Part shown: positions 1 through 13,262 of the stretch, one piece after another
Layout of the letters: each line of letters opens with the position of its first letter
Position numbering within the stretch: position 1 is the first letter of the stretch
Assembly (NCBI RefSeq): GCF_902635505.1
Contig: NC_045426.1
Coordinates: 540,907,818 to 540,971,817 of the forward strand
Length of the DNA: 64,000 nucleotides
Origin: Sarcophilus harrisii
Lineage: Eukaryota > Chordata > Mammalia > Dasyuromorphia > Dasyuridae
Direction of reading: 5' to 3'
Program-made: the position numbers and the translations under genes
The notes under the pieces: generated by a model
The model's database searches: none
Told to the model about the DNA's origin: nothing
The model's input: only the letters and a program-made list of their open reading frames with translations

Positions 1-600
1 AATTATATAGTAATATAATAATTGTACTACCGGAAAGACATGCCTCAATAGAGTTTAAGAATTTATATTCTAAAAATATGAATACGTATTCCTATGCTTT
101 TTTAAAACCAGAGGGGGAAAATATGAAGAACCCACTGATTATCACCTTATGAAATAAACCTCAAAGTGAAAACTCACAGCAACATTACAACCAAAATCCA
201 GAACTTCCAAGTAAGATAAGAATTATGGCAAGCAGCCAAAAAAACATAGCCACAGTTAAGATATCGTAAGACTTATCAGAGGCCACTAAGAGAGTTAAGA
301 ATTTTGAAAATGATATTCCTAAAAGCAAAGATACAGGTTTGCAATCCAGAATAACTTACTTAGCAAAACTGAGCATTATCCTATAGAAGAAAATATGGAT
401 CTGTAATAAAATAGAATTACAAATATTCCTGAAACAACCAGAACTGAGTAGAAACTTTTAGCTCTGAACCCAAGGTTCAACAGCAACATAAAAAAGTAAA
501 CATGAATGCTCATGAAGAACTAAACAAGGATGTATTTTTTACATTCTGCTAGGAGGAATGAAAAAAAAAAACCGAAGTGATTCTGATCACTTCAGAATCC
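1..600 (+). mobile_element. L1 ORF1 C-terminal remnant
   Basis: A decayed LINE-1 ORF1 in plus orientation. Conceptual translation near 340-400 gives L-A-K-L-S-I-I-L, matching the Y-P-A-K-L-S motif of the ORF1p C-terminal domain, with a downstream P-E-L-S segment at the expected spacing. Many stops interrupt it. The left end is outside the window and the right limit is approximate. Confidence 0.5.
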
Positions 601-624
601 TGTATTTATTAGGGATCATAGAAA

Positions 625-1206
625 TGAAGAGGGGACCCCTGAAACTTTGAAAATCCTTGAAGGAGAACATCTCCTTCAACTTTGCCTGTCTGGAGAGACA
701 ATTTCATCCATGTTATATGGGTGGGGTCGGCTCAGTCTTGAAACTCATTAAATTCAATTCAAATTCCAGCTCAAGCTGAAACTCAGCAAATAAGCCAACC
801 TAGGACTCCACTCACCAGCCTCCTTCAGCTTGTAGCCAAAGCTCCCATTATAAAAGAGCCAAACTAAAACCCTCTCTTTGCAGAGACTCCAAAAATGCCA
901 TGTTATGCCATACTTGGGATGCCAAGGGCCTCTGTCCACTGGAATACTCTTTCCAGTGCTATGCTGTCTTTACCTTCATCTATTTCCCTAATCAGACTTT
1001 ATACCTCTGTCAGGATTTCTAACCTTACTTCCAATCCCCAAAATGATTCTTTTACAGAGAACCTCAATGACGCCAGAAAGGAGTGCCCAAAATTCCCCAT
1101 CCTTGCACTGAATCCCAAAGAGTTGCAGGGGAGCCAAGCCTCTCCATTTGGTTCCTTGAACCCCAAACCTGCCACTAGACCTTATCATTTAACTCCCTGA
1201 CCACCA
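625..1206 (+). mobile_element. Possible solo LTR fossil
   Basis: A 582-base block of higher GC than its surroundings. It starts TGAAGAGG and ends ACCACCA, flanked by a possible 4-bp duplication GAAA (621-624 and 1207-1210). A TATA-like ATTATAAAAG lies near 848. The termini and short duplication could be chance. No internal viral coding region is present. Old, family unassigned. Confidence 0.35.
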
Positions 1207-2011
1207 GAAACCCTAATTTCATTTTGGTTCCCTAAATCTAAACCTCATCAGAGTCTAAAAAGACTAGGAACTGGTAGTGGTTTTTGTTATGTTTTGATTC
1301 TCTTGAAATAAAAATAAACAGTGAGGGTGAAAGAAATACATGGGTTAGAGGCAAGGGAGTGAAAAGAAGAAAAAGGGTGGGAAATGAACAAGGAGAAACA
1401 GATGGAGGAAATGGACACTTAGATTTTTCTCTCTTCTGCACTGGTCAAAGGAGGGAAGAATACACAAACAGTTAAATAAAGAAATATATTTCTCTTGACA
1501 GAGAAAAAGGAGGGAGGGTGTGTGAGGAAAAAATAAAATAAGAGCGTGAATAAATTAAAAACTCATTCCTTCCTGTCTCCTGGCCTAGCACTCTATTCAC
1601 TGTACTACCTAGTTGTCTTTATTATACCTTTAAGCATAATATAATTTCCTTGTTTATTTCTCTTGACATTGTGAAATATATATGTAATATAAACATATAT
1701 GCATATACATATACATGTGTATATCATCTGATAATATGATTAAAACTCTTATTTTGAAGAAAATGTTTAATACAAACTTTATTTTATATTCCCATCTTTA
1801 CTTTGCATGTATTTTTATTATTTTAGATAGATTTTTTTGCATGTAGCAAATGTTTTGCTTTCATTTTCTTATCCATTCAGCCACTATCATTTTATTGGAT
1901 TGCTTAATATATTCAACTTTAATTTATTATTGTAAGATCGGTGTTTTTCTTCTTTTATTTCTTTTATATTGATATTTATTCATTTCCTTTTAAATGTCAG
2001 TACTTTGTTCC

Positions 2012-2832
2012 ATTTTTTTTTATCATAGCTTTTTATTGACAAAACATATGCATGGGTAATTTTTCAACATTGACCCTTGCAAAAACTTCTATTCCAACTA
2101 TTCCCTTCCCTAGATGGCAGGCAGTCCCATACATATTAAATTATGTTAAAGTATATGTCAAATACAATATATATATATATATACATATTTATACAGTTAT
2201 CTTGCTACAGAAGAAAATTCGGATTTAGAAAGAGGGTAAAAATAACCTGGGAAGAAAAACAAAAATGCAAGCAAAAAATAACAGAAAGAGTATAAATCTT
2301 ATGTTGTGGTCCACACTCATTTTCCCAGTGTTCTTTTGCTGGGTGTAGTTAGTTCTGTTCGTTACTGATCAATTGGAACTGATTTGGATCCTCTCATTGT
2401 TGAAGAGAGCCATGTCCATCAGAATTGATCCTCATATGGTATTGGTGTTGAAGTGCATAATGATCTCCTGGTTCTGCTCATTTCACTCAGCATCAGTTCA
2501 TGTAAGTCTCTCCAGGCCTCTCTGAAATCATCCTGCTGGTAGTTTCTTACAGAACAATAATATTCCATGACATTTATATACCATAATTTATTCAGCCATT
2601 CTCCAACTGATGGGCATCCACTCAGTTTCCAGTTTCTGGCCACTACAAAAAGGGTTGCCACAAAATTCTTGCACATACAGGTCCCTTTCCCTTCTTTAAG
2701 ATCTCTTTGGGATATAAGCCCAGTACTAACACTGCTGGATCAAAGGGTATGCACACATTGATAACTTTTTGAGCATAGTTTCAAATTGCTCTCCAGAATG
2801 GTTGGATTCATTCACAACTCTACCAACAATGA
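2012..2832 (-). mobile_element. 5'-truncated L1 (ORF2 C-terminus and 3' UTR)
   Basis: A marsupial-type L1 3' end in minus orientation: poly(A) seen as a T run near 2012-2020, a 3' UTR with a T/A-rich middle, then the ORF2 C-terminus (V-G-E-W-L-N-K-L-W-Y followed by D-L-H-E-L-M-L-S-E-M). About 0.8 kb; the 5' part is missing, as usual for LINE insertions. One of several related copies in the window. Confidence 0.85.
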
Positions 2833-2899
2833 GATAATTTGTGTCATTCCACCTTTCCCTTTCTTTTTCACTCAGTACATTCCTCTCTCACCCCTTAAT

Positions 2900-4130
2900 T
2901 TTATTTTTTAGATATCATCTCATCATATTCAATTCACATTTGTGCCCTCTGTCTATATATGTGATTTCTCACTGCTCAATTAATGATAAAGTTCTAATGA
3001 GTTACAAGTATCATCTTGTCATGTAGGCATATAAACAGTTTAATCTTAAGATCCTTATTTATAATTTTTTCCTATTTAACTTTTTATGCTTCTCTTGAAT
3101 ATTGCATTTGAAAGTTAATTTTTCTATTCATCTTTGTTTTTTTCATCAAAAATCATGAAAATCTTCTATTGCACTGAATGTCCATTTTCTCTCTGAATGC
3201 TTATACTCAGTTTTGATGGATATGTGATTCTTAGTTATAATCTTAACTCTTTGTCCTTTGGAATATTATATTCCAAGCCCTCATGTCTTTTAATGTAGAA
3301 ACTGCTAAATTGTGTATTATTCTGACTGTGTCTCCACAATACTTGATTTGTTTCTTTATAGCAATAATTTCTCCTTGACTTGGGAGCTCTGGAATTTGGT
3401 GATAATATTCCTGTGAGTTTTCATTTTGGGATCTCTTTCAAAAGGTGGTCAGTGGATTCTTTCCATTTTTATTTTACCCTCTGGTTCCACACTATCAGAG
3501 CAGTTTTCATTTCTCAAAAGATGATGTCTAGGTTCTTTTTGTTTCAGGTAGCCCAATAATTTTAAAATTATTTCTCCTAGATCTACTTTCCAGGTCAGTT
3601 GTTTTTCGTGAGACAGTTCACATTTTCTTCTATTTTTCTTCTATTTTTTTGATTTGGTTTTATTGTCTCTTGATGTCTCATAAAATCATTAGCTTCTACT
3701 TGCCTGATTCTAACTTTTAAGAAATTATTTTATTCAATGAGATTTTGTATTTCTTTATCCATTTGGCTGATTTTTAAAGTAGTTTTTTTTTTTTTCAGTG
3801 AATTTTTGAATATCTTTTTCCATTTGGTCAATTCTGTTTTTCAAGGCATTCTTCTCTTCATTGGATTTTTGTACCTCTTTTACTATCTGGCCTAGTCTGT
3901 TTTTTAGGGTGTTATTCTCTTCAGTATTTTTTTGTGCCTCCTTTACAAGCTAAATTGTCTTAGCCTACAAAATTGTTTCATTCCATCTTTTTGTGTATTC
4001 TGCCACTCCAGAATTTGTTTTAGGATATTATTTAAAGTTATCTGGGAGGAAGGGACTGGGAAAAGCCCAAAAGAGTCCTTGCCTTTCCTGCACAATCTTG
4101 GCTTTGTCTTCTATTTGTGCTTTTAAAAGC
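2900..4130 (-). mobile_element. Ancient L1 ORF1 fragment
   Basis: Minus-strand remnant with ORF1 order from left to right: C-terminal domain (about 3130-3500), then a coiled-coil region seen as repeated motifs of the type TTTTTCCATTTGG (about 3600-3950). Heavily decayed. It adjoins the L1 at 2012-2832 but is older and a separate insertion. Confidence 0.5.
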
Positions 4131-4355
4131 CTTTAAATTTTATTTATTTAACATTGTCTATTTTATCTTTTGTGTTCAATTTCACATCATGTTTGGTTAT
4201 ATATTTTACTGTTAGCCATAGTTATGAAAGGCACTTCCTGTTCTTGAATTTTAAAAAATGATTTTTAGGTTGAATATAAATTGGGAGATTAATGAGGCAT
4301 ATAGAGTAAATTGCTGGCCTGTTTTCACCCAAATTGATACCTAATTTTCTTTGCA

Positions 4356-4690
4356 AATCTTAATAGCTAGCATTTATATAGTGTCTACTCTGTATTGGGA
4401 ACTACGATAAGTGGTTTACAAATATTATCTCATTTGATCTTTGTGACAACACTAGGAGGGTCAGTACCATTCTTTTTTATTTTTTAAATCATATATATAG
4501 ATGAGTAAACTGAGAGAAAAAGAGATGAAGTGACTTATCTAAGATCATACAAGTAGGAAACATCTGAAGCCATATCTGATTACAGGCCCAGTGCTCTACC
4601 CACTGTACCACCTCTCTGCCTCCCTAAAATGTTATCTCATTTGGCCCTATCAATAATTATGGGAGGTAAGTGCTATTCAAATAGAGCTTT
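4356..4690 (+). repeat. MIR-type SINE
   Basis: Contains AGCTAGCATTTATATAGTG, the tRNA-derived start, then the core ATTATCTCATTTGATC and the tail ending in CCCACTGTACCACC. A partial second core follows at about 4628-4680. Typical of MIR/THER elements of therian mammals. Confidence 0.75.
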
Positions 4691-5109
4691 CTTTCTCAAG
4701 TATTTGTGTTCTTGATAGTTTTGAACACAATATTGAGTTTGAGTGTTTTTATTTTTGCCTATCTTATCAGTTGCATGAATTCAATTTTCAACAAATTTTC
4801 AACCAGTATCAAATAATATTGATGCTACTTTTCTATAATATATTTTGAAATCTGGTAATTTATTCCTATTTTGTATCATTTACCTTGATATTTTAGCTCT
4901 TTTGTTTCTCTCAATGAATTATGTTTTCTTTTTCTATTTTGATAAATTGGTTCCTTGATAGTTTAATTCTGATAGAACTAAATCCATAAATTACTTTCAA
5001 TAGCTTAATTTTTATATTGCTTTGACAAGGCCATTAGGAGTTATTGCCTCCCATTATATTTCTCTTATTTTCATTTTCAAAGATTATTTTGTTTTGTATT
5101 TGTTATTGT

Positions 5110-5300
5110 TGTTTGTTCTTGTTTTCAAAGAGAACCATCACGTTGGAGAGGAGATGCCATGACATGCAAGTGAGTTGGATTTAAGTGAGGTGGATCATGC
5201 AAAGTCACCAGCCTCACTTTCTCCCCCAGAGCCATTTGAGTCCAGTGGCAAGATATAAATCAGAATGACTGGAGATGGCCCTGGATGCAGCTGTATTTAT
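5110..5300 (+). repeat. Marsupial SINE (MAR1-like)
   Basis: The block with GATGCCATGACATGCAAGTG, CAGCCTCACTTTCTCC and AGATGGCCCTGGATGCAG resembles a SINE that is abundant in marsupials and that I recall as MAR1. The name is from memory; the repeat character is clear. Confidence 0.55.
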
Positions 5301-6273
5301 AGTTAAAACTTAAATATCTTGGTAGATTAGCACCCAGATATTTATGTATTCTATGAATGTAACTTCTCTATCACTTTTTAAAATTTTGCCATAAAAATCA
5401 GCAGAAATGCTGATAATATTTGCATACTTATTTTGAATCTTTCAACATTATAGAAGTTACTAATTACTGATTACTTTGGTGATTTTTCTACAGTTTTCTA
5501 GGTAATGCATAATATCACCTATAAATGAGGATAATTTTTTTTTCCTCTTTGCCAAAATTTATATCTTTAATTTCTTCTTATTTATTTATTTATTTATTTT
5601 TGCTATTGTTCACAGTGAGAATATTCAGCATCTTTCTTTAACAGGATCCTGGACAGGAAAGTCTTTTTCTTCATTGCAAATAATAATTCCTGCCTTTAGA
5701 TATATACTTTTAACTTTTATATATATTAAAGAAAGGTACTTTTGTGTTTATGTATTTTTGACTTTTCATATAAAGAATGTCTTATTTTATGAAAAGGCTT
5801 TATGTTTTTGTTATTTATATGATTATTATACTAATTTTTAAAATAATATTTTATTCCTCCAATTATATATAAACAATTTTAAATGTTCATTTTTAAAAAA
5901 TTTTGAATTCCAAATTCTATCCCTCTCTTCCTACTCCCATACTAATTGTTTAATGATGTGTTACATCATTTTTTCATCTCAGGTGCGCAACATGGAGAAT
6001 TTTTTTGATGTCTTTCTGTAGTCTTTGCTAAAATTTTATCATTACTATTTATTTGTGAAAGCAATCTATAATTATTCTTCTCTGGTTTATTCCTCCTTGG
6101 TGTGAGTACTGGGACCATATTTATCTCATCAAAGAAGGTGGATATATTGTCTTCTCTAATATTGAGCCTAATTATTTTAGTATAGTTCTTAATTACTCTT
6201 AAAATATTTGACAAAATCTGTCTTAACTATAGTCTAAGAGTTTTTCTATTTGAGTAGTTTATGACTTGATTTG

Positions 6274-7142
6274 TTTTTTTTTTTCCATTATACCTTTTTA
6301 TTTACAAGATATATGCATGGTTAATTTTTCAGCATTGACATTTGCAAAACCTTGTGTTCCAACTTTCCCCCTCCTTCCCCTTCCCCCCTCCCTCCGATGG
6401 CAGGTTGACCAATACATATTAAGTATGTTAAAGCATATATGTCCTAACAGTTATTTTGCTGTACAAAAAGAATCAGAGTTTGAAACAGTGTACAATTAGC
6501 CTGTGAAGGAAATAAAAAATGCAGGTGGGCATAAATATAGGGATTGGGAATTCAATGTAATGGTTTTTAGTCATCACCCAGAGTTCTTTCTCTGGGCGTA
6601 GCTGGTTCAGTTCATTACTGCTCCATTGGAAATGATTTGGTTGATCTCAATGCTGAGGATGGCCAGGTCCATCAGAACTGGTCATCATATAGTACTGTTG
6701 TTGAAGTATATAATAATCTCCTGGTTCTGCTCATTTCACTCAGCATCAGTTCATGTAAGTCTCTCGAGGCCTTTCTGAAATCATCCTGTTGGTCATTTCT
6801 TACAGAACAAAAATATTCCATAATATTCATATACCATAATTTACTCAGCCATTCTCCAATTGATGGATATCTAGTCAGTTTCCAGTTTCTAGCCACTACA
6901 AACAGGGCTGCCACAAACATTTTGGTACATACAGATCCTTTCCCTTTTTTAGTATCTCCTTAGGGCATAAGCCCAGTAGAAATACTGCTGGATCAAAGGG
7001 TATGCACAGTTTGAGAACTTTTTGAGCATAGTTCCAAATTGCTCTCCAAAATGGCTGGATGTATTCACAATTCCACCAACAATGTATCAGTGTCCCTGTT
7101 TTCCCACATCCCCTCCAACATTCATCATTATCTTTCCCTGTC
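6274..7142 (-). mobile_element. 5'-truncated L1, first of a tandem pair
   Basis: Minus-strand L1 3' end: poly(A) tract, 3' UTR, then ORF2 C-terminus with C-W-R-G-C-G-K-T-G-T-L-I-H-C-W-W and F-V-A-A-L-F-V-V-A-R-N-W-K. Flanked by ATGACTTGATTT(G) at 6261-6273 and 7143-7154. Little decayed compared with the host L1. Confidence 0.88.
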
Positions 7143-7154
7143 ATGACTTGATTT

Positions 7155-8220
7155 TTTTTTTTTTTAATTTAATAGCCTTTTATTTACAGGTTATATGCAT
7201 GGGTAACTTTACAGCATTAACAATTGCCAAACCTCTTGTTCCAATTTTTCACCTCTTACCCCCCCACCCTCTCCCCTAGATGGCAGGATGACCAGTAGGT
7301 ATTAAATACATTAAAATATAAATTAGATACACAATAAGTATACATGACCAAACTGTTATTTTGCTGTACAAAAAGAATCAGACTTTGAAATATTGTACAA
7401 TTAGCTTGTGAAGGAAATCAAAAATGCAGGTGAGCATAAATATAGGGATTGGGAATTCAATGTAATGGTTTTTAGTCATCACCCAGAGTTCTTTCTCTGG
7501 GCGTAGCTGGTTCAGTTCATTACTGCTCCATTGGAAATGATTTGGTTGATCTCCTTGCTGAGGATGGCCTGATCCATCAGAACTGGTCATCATATAGTAT
7601 TGTGAAGTATATAATGATCTCCTGGTCCTGCTCGTTTCCCTCAGCATCAGTTTGTGTAAGTCTCTTCAGGCCTTTCTGAAATCATCCTGCTGGTCATTTC
7701 TTACAGAACAATAATATTTCATAATATTCATATACCAGAATTTATTCAGCCATTCTCCAACTGATGGACATCCATTCAGTTTCCAGTTTCTAGCCACTAC
7801 AAACAGGGCTGCCACAAACATTCGTGCACATACAGATCCCTTTCCCTTCTTTATAATCTCTTTGGGATATAAGCCCAGTAGTAACACTGCTGGATCAAAG
7901 GGTATGCACAGTTTGATAACTTTTTGAGCATAGTTCCAAACTACTCTCCAGAATGGTTGGATTCGTTCACAACTCCACCAACAATGCATCAATGTCCCAG
8001 TTTTCCCGCATCCCCTCCAACAATCATCATTATTTTTTCCTGTCATCTTAGCCAATCTGACAGGTGTGTAGTGGTATCTTAGAGTTGTCTTAATTTGCAT
8101 TTCTCTGATTAACAATGACTTGGAGCATCTTTTCATATGACCAGAAATAGTTTCAATTTCTTCATCTGAGAATTGTCTGTTCATATCCTTTGACTATTTT
8201 TCAATTGGAGAATGGCTTGC
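7155..8220 (-). mobile_element. 5'-truncated L1, second of a tandem pair
   Basis: The longer of the pair, with an open 172-codon stretch (8184-7666) of ORF2 C-terminus: M-K-R-C-S-K-S-L-L-I-R-E-M-Q-I-K-T-T, then C-W-R-G-C-G and P-F-D-P-A-V-L-L-L-G. It lies between ATGACTTGATTT at 7143-7154 and ATGACTTGATTTG at 8221-8233. Same subfamily as its neighbour. Confidence 0.9.
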
Positions 8221-8574
8221 ATGACTTGATTTGTTTTTGAGATTGATTCACATAAGATCTCTATTTAAAAAAAAAATTGGTTAATTTTTTGTGGATGATC
8301 TATTTCCTCTAGTTTAATATTTTTATGACATAAAATTATATATAGTTACTTCTTATGGCTTTTTATTTTCTTTAATTGTTTACCTTGTTATTATTTTATT
8401 TTGATTATTTGATATATAATTTGTTTATTTTCATATATATTTTGATTATCTTGCCTTATTTTTAAAAAATAAAATCAAATTCGCTTTCTGCTTTCTTAAC
8501 TTTTCTGAAAGACCAGATCTTTTAAAAAGAATGATTAATTCTATGTTCTTTTTCAATTCTATGTTCAGTTTAAA

Positions 8575-8710
8575 TCCAATTCAATTCAATCTAACAAACA
8601 TTTGTAAATCATCTGTGGAAGGAACTAGAAACATAAAGGAAAAATGCAGTCTTTTAAATAGCTTACATTCTACTGGGAGTGGAGGGAACAAACAATTAAA
8701 CACAAAATAT
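8575..8710 (+). repeat. MIR-type SINE fragment
   Basis: Contains CAAACATTTGTAAATCATCTGTGG and a conserved-type block AATAGCTTACATTCTACTGGGAG, as in marsupial MIR relatives. Decayed. Confidence 0.5.
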
Positions 8711-10009
8711 ATGAAAAGTAATTAGATTTCTTTACCCAGTAATGATGTGGATATTAATTTGGAATATGACCCAAATTTGCTGGTATAAGGTATTCTTTTT
8801 ATATTTAAAATGGGAAATTATTTTGTATATTTAAAATACTTTGAAAAGAAACTTAGTTTTTAAGGAAGGGAAACTTATTTTGACCCTTGAAGAGGCTAAG
8901 AATTTTATGACCCTGATATGGTGTGGCTCCTGATGTACTTAAGATTTTCTGTTTCCACTATTACTCATGAGAATTATCTTTCCTACATCCTTCTTTCTAT
9001 TTTTTTCTCTATTTTTCATCTTTATTTTGATTTTTTAAAGGATTTTCTTTGAAAGATTTTTATTTTCAGCAATATTTTACTTCCTGAAAAAGATCACGGA
9101 ATGTCAGGTAGGATATTCCACAAGATATACTAGGGTTTTGTTCTCAATCCTTTTCTTTCCTTCCCTTTCACCTTAAGGCCATGCTTTTCTCCTTCCTTCC
9201 TCTTCCTGTTACATCCCCTTGTTTTCCATCTCTATAAGCCAGATGTGCCAGGGAACTAGACATATTCTCCCCTGGAGTGACAGGCAGTTATGAAAGGGAT
9301 GACCCCTTCTTCATAGGTTTCCTAAAGTGTCCCTCGCCCTGGAACAGAATCTCTTAGGGGATTCTTTCTACACTTCCTCATTTTCAAAGAGATATAATAA
9401 CACTTTCTCCTACACATTCCCCTTCCTTAGATAGAGCTCCACTTTATTTCCCACTCTAGGAGTATTCTCCTTTGCCCTATTCCCTGCTCTTGTCCTTCTC
9501 TTCCCCATTCCCCCAATGAAATCTAAAATTTTTTCCCTATTCCTATTCTCAAGATAATTTAAGAACAAAAAACATGTTGTTTTCCTGTATTCTCAAGTCC
9601 AGGTCATACAGCAATGTTTCTTACTGCCCCCCCCCCCCTTTTTTTGATCCTGCTGTCATCACTCGAGATTTTTTTTTCCTATTGTCCTTCCTTCAAGAAT
9701 ATTAATTTACTAAAAAAAGCAAATTAGCTTTTAATTCAATTCTTAATTATTCTCTTCTCTTACATTTGACTTCCTGGATTATTTTTCCTTCTGATTTTTT
9801 TTTTTCCTATGCCTCTCAAGTCACATGAAAGTTGTGTGTTCAATTAAAAAAAAAAAGTTACCAATATTATTTAACTCAAGTTAAATAAAACCTTTGATTT
9901 CATTGCCTGGTTTCTTCTTGGTATATTTTTAAAATTAAAATTTTATTAATATTTTTATTTTTACATCATCTAAATTCCACTGTATCCCTTTCCTACCTTC
10001 TCAGAGTGC

Positions 10010-10032
10010 TATATATATATATATATATATAT
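10010..10032. repeat. (AT)n microsatellite
   Basis: About 11 AT units, followed within 30 bases by an A18 tract. No coding content. Confidence 0.9.
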
Positions 10033-12519
10033 TTCTTAAAGCAAAAAAAAAAAAAAAAAAGGGAACAGGACAAAAAAGATCCATAAAACTGATCAATACA
10101 AATGGTTTCTAAAGCATATATTTACTATTTCTACCTTTTAATATTTATTTGCATTACTTCTATGTCCTTTATACCTGGACAATTTTTGTAAACGTTCCAT
10201 CCAGTGCTAAGAAACATGAGTATTCTTAGGCAGTACCATTTAGAAGATGCCAAAAGTGTTTAGGTTTGTTTAATTCTAAATTTTTTTGTTTGTCTTTGTC
10301 CAAAAATGATCTAGATACAGGAAATATTTCTGTGACTAATAATGTATTAATACTTTTGTATTACTCTTTTATCTTTTCTTGTAATTCAGCTACTTTTTTC
10401 TTCATGAATCTAGGTGCTAGGATATTTGGAGTCTGTAAATTTAGTATTGATATTGGTTTCTTCTCTAGGATTCCTTTCAGTGTAATGTGATTTATATCTT
10501 TTTTTGTTGTTGTGAATGTTTTTTTTTTTTTTTTTTTTTTGGCTTTATCTGGTAGCATATTGCATCCTGTACTTTTTTAGATTCACCTAGTGTATAACAA
10601 ATTTTGTTCTAGGTCCTCATTTTTATTCTGCAAGTGACTTTTTAAAATGTGTTTCTTTTATTTAACAGATTGTGGGGTTTTGTTTTTTTATCCACTCTGT
10701 CACTACATTTTAGTGGATTCTTAAAAAATCCATAAGTTGAATTAAACATATTTTCTTCCATTTGTTTCTAGTATTGTTTTCATTTTCTATATTAGGATTT
10801 TGTTGTTGTTGCTATTACTCTTCTCTTTGTGTGGAGTACTTTGTCTATCCAGTTATTCTTAAGCTACCTTAAGGCAATTCTATTCCCACAGATTCTCTTT
10901 CCCTCACCTCCAATTTGCCATCCCTTTCTCTAGTTTTGGCATTAGCTTAATATATTTCACCTCTTTTCCTTCCTTTTAGTTGAATAGACAAGTAAAATCT
11001 CTCTACCACTTTCCCCAAACTTGTTTTCTTAAAAAAAATTTTCTGAATCTTTTTTGAGATTTTCCTTTATCATTTCTCTGCTTTTTCTAATCTGTACCTT
11101 TTCTCATGGCCTTTTAGGTCATTTATTCTTTCTTTAGACTATGTTTTTCATGGAACTAAATCTTTCAAGTTAAGTAGTTTGTGTCACCTTTTCTAAGTTT
11201 CAATAGTATTGCTTTGTAAATATTATCCTTTCCTCCCTTCTTTTTTATATCTATATTTTTTGGGGGGGGGGGGGTTAAGAGATATCCCTTTTTTAAAGAG
11301 ATATCCATTTTGTGAAAGAGATAAAGGATAGAGTTGCTCCATGGTAGAAATGTTTGTGCATCCCTGATTGTGCAGTTCATTACTGCCTGCTCTTATGATC
11401 ATCTCCTCCTCCTACTTGCCATGAAATCTCTTCTCCTCTCCTCCTACACCTCACTTGTCCCTACAAACTGATTCCCTTTTTTCTCAGGCAGGATGAACAG
11501 TCCAAGTAGTAACTGCCTTAATACTATAGCCATTTAAAGTCCTCATCTTCCATTATAAAACATCTTTCTCTATCATGAATGTGATTTCCTGTTACCTCTG
11601 AAGCAAGATTTATTTTCCCATATTTCCATCCTACCCTTTGCCACATCAGCCTTTTTCCTGACAGCCCTTTTTTTTCTGAAGGAGCACAGTAATTATGTAT
11701 TCTAAATCTTACTTTACCATTGCCTCAATTCAGGTATATCACACATTTCTCCCTTCTGTTCCTGACACCTCTTTTATGAACCTTCTCATTCCACACTTTA
11801 GTCTCACAAAAACCAAATTCCCTTGTAGTGGGTTACTACTGTGAGGTTTAGCCCATGGAGCTTCGGATCTGCTTCTTCACCTTTAGCCATTCCATTTAAG
11901 TTTTACTTTCACACTTGTCTATGTATTTTTAGAAATAAATGATTTAATGGTTTGCTGTCTTTAAATTCAATAAATGTCTTTCCTAGATTTCCCCTGCAAT
12001 CATTTTTTTTTTTGTGTGTGCCTTCCTTGTGTTTATCTTTCTTGTATTTCTCTAGTTGGAAGTACTTGCAAAGCAAATAATTTGTTCTTATCTGTTGAAT
12101 GTTTCAGATGCCTTTCTTTTATTGAATGTCTATCTTTTCCCTGATAAAGCTGTTTTGTCATCTTTAGCTCTTTACCTTTTTTGAACATTCCATTCTCTTC
12201 AGTTGTTTTTTGGTTGGTGCAGAAGTCTTGTTATCTTAATTTCCTTTCCTTTATATTTGAATCTTTCTGCTGTCTCTGGAATTGTTAAATGTGTCTACTG
12301 CCTCGGATCTTGGAATTTTTAGGATACATTTGTCTCTTTTCTGGAGGCAATCTGTGGATTTAAAAAAATTTAACATCCCTCCCCCTCACCTTTTTTTTTT
12401 GGAGTTCCAAATTCCCTCCCTCACTCATTGAGAAGGCAAGTAGTTTGATAATCTATAGTTCTTTCAATTGGCACTTTATTTTTTCTGTTCAGAAGTTACT
12501 GGCGAATTTCTTGTATTCT

Positions 12520-13244
12520 TCTATGATATACTCTGTTGTTTTTGACATTTATGATCCTTAAATTGTCTCTAAATGTCTTTGAGGTCAATGTTTGGCTTAT
12601 AAATCACTTTAAAAAAAAAAAAATGTTACTGCTTTTTGTTTTTCTTTCAGACTGTCCTTCATTTTTGTGTACTTATATTTCCAAACATTTGTACTCTTTT
12701 GTTTCTTTGATAAAACTTGCTATTATGAATTTAAAATTTTTTATTTTGCAAATTATTTTTGCGGTCCAAGCCATCCATCCTGCTCTCATTAGTCTCCCTA
12801 GTATCTTTCAATTATTCTGTACTATGATTCCTGGAAACCCATAGGATCCTCTGCCTATCAAATGTTGATTCATTTTCCTTCATCTGGCAATATTTATTTA
12901 GATGCTTGTCCTAGCAGGGCTCTTTGGTAACTGCCTCAGAAATAAGAGATAATTGAGAAGACACCTAGGTGGGACATATGATCACTGGACACGGGACTAG
13001 GTTTTGTCGGGTTTACAATATACTTATGTATTGGGGTGAGGTGCTGTGGTAATGGGACTTTGGCTATGTTGGGTCTATTCAGGAGGGGAGAAGCCAGGAG
13101 CTTTGGCACATGAAAGAAACCAAGGACTTAGAATATACCCAGAAAGCCATTGAGGATGTAAAGCACACAGTAATGCTGTTAAAAATGAATCTTAATTGTT
13201 CTAAAAGATAAAAATTTAAAAAGACAAATCTATTCACAAATTTA
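12520..13244. other. Intergenic, no recognised feature
   Basis: AT-rich sequence between ancient L1 debris and the E2F3 poly(A) site. A 102-codon ORF at 12536-12844 has no recognisable motif. Confidence 0.5.
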
Positions 13245-13262
13245 AACTCTTAAAAAAATTGT

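Larger units (their letters stand above)
5500..12520 (-). mobile_element. Ancient L1 in pieces, minus orientation
   Basis: Decayed L1 with the order expected for one minus-strand copy: reverse transcriptase region at about 5966-6260 and 8221-8830 (split by younger L1s), endonuclease at about 10260-10790 (translation I-S-I-L-N-L-Q-T-P-N-I-L-A-P-R-F matches the L1 endonuclease Y-A-P-N motif region), and ORF1-like sequence at about 11100-12500. 8830-10100 has no clear match. Whether all pieces come from one insertion is inferred from order and orientation. Confidence 0.55.

Noticed and set aside
895-1200. 101-codon ORF on the plus strand
   Set aside because: It falls inside the possible LTR fossil and shows no domain.
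7666-8184. 172-codon ORF as a host gene
   Set aside because: It is the C-terminus of L1 ORF2 with the CWRGCG and PFDPA motifs.
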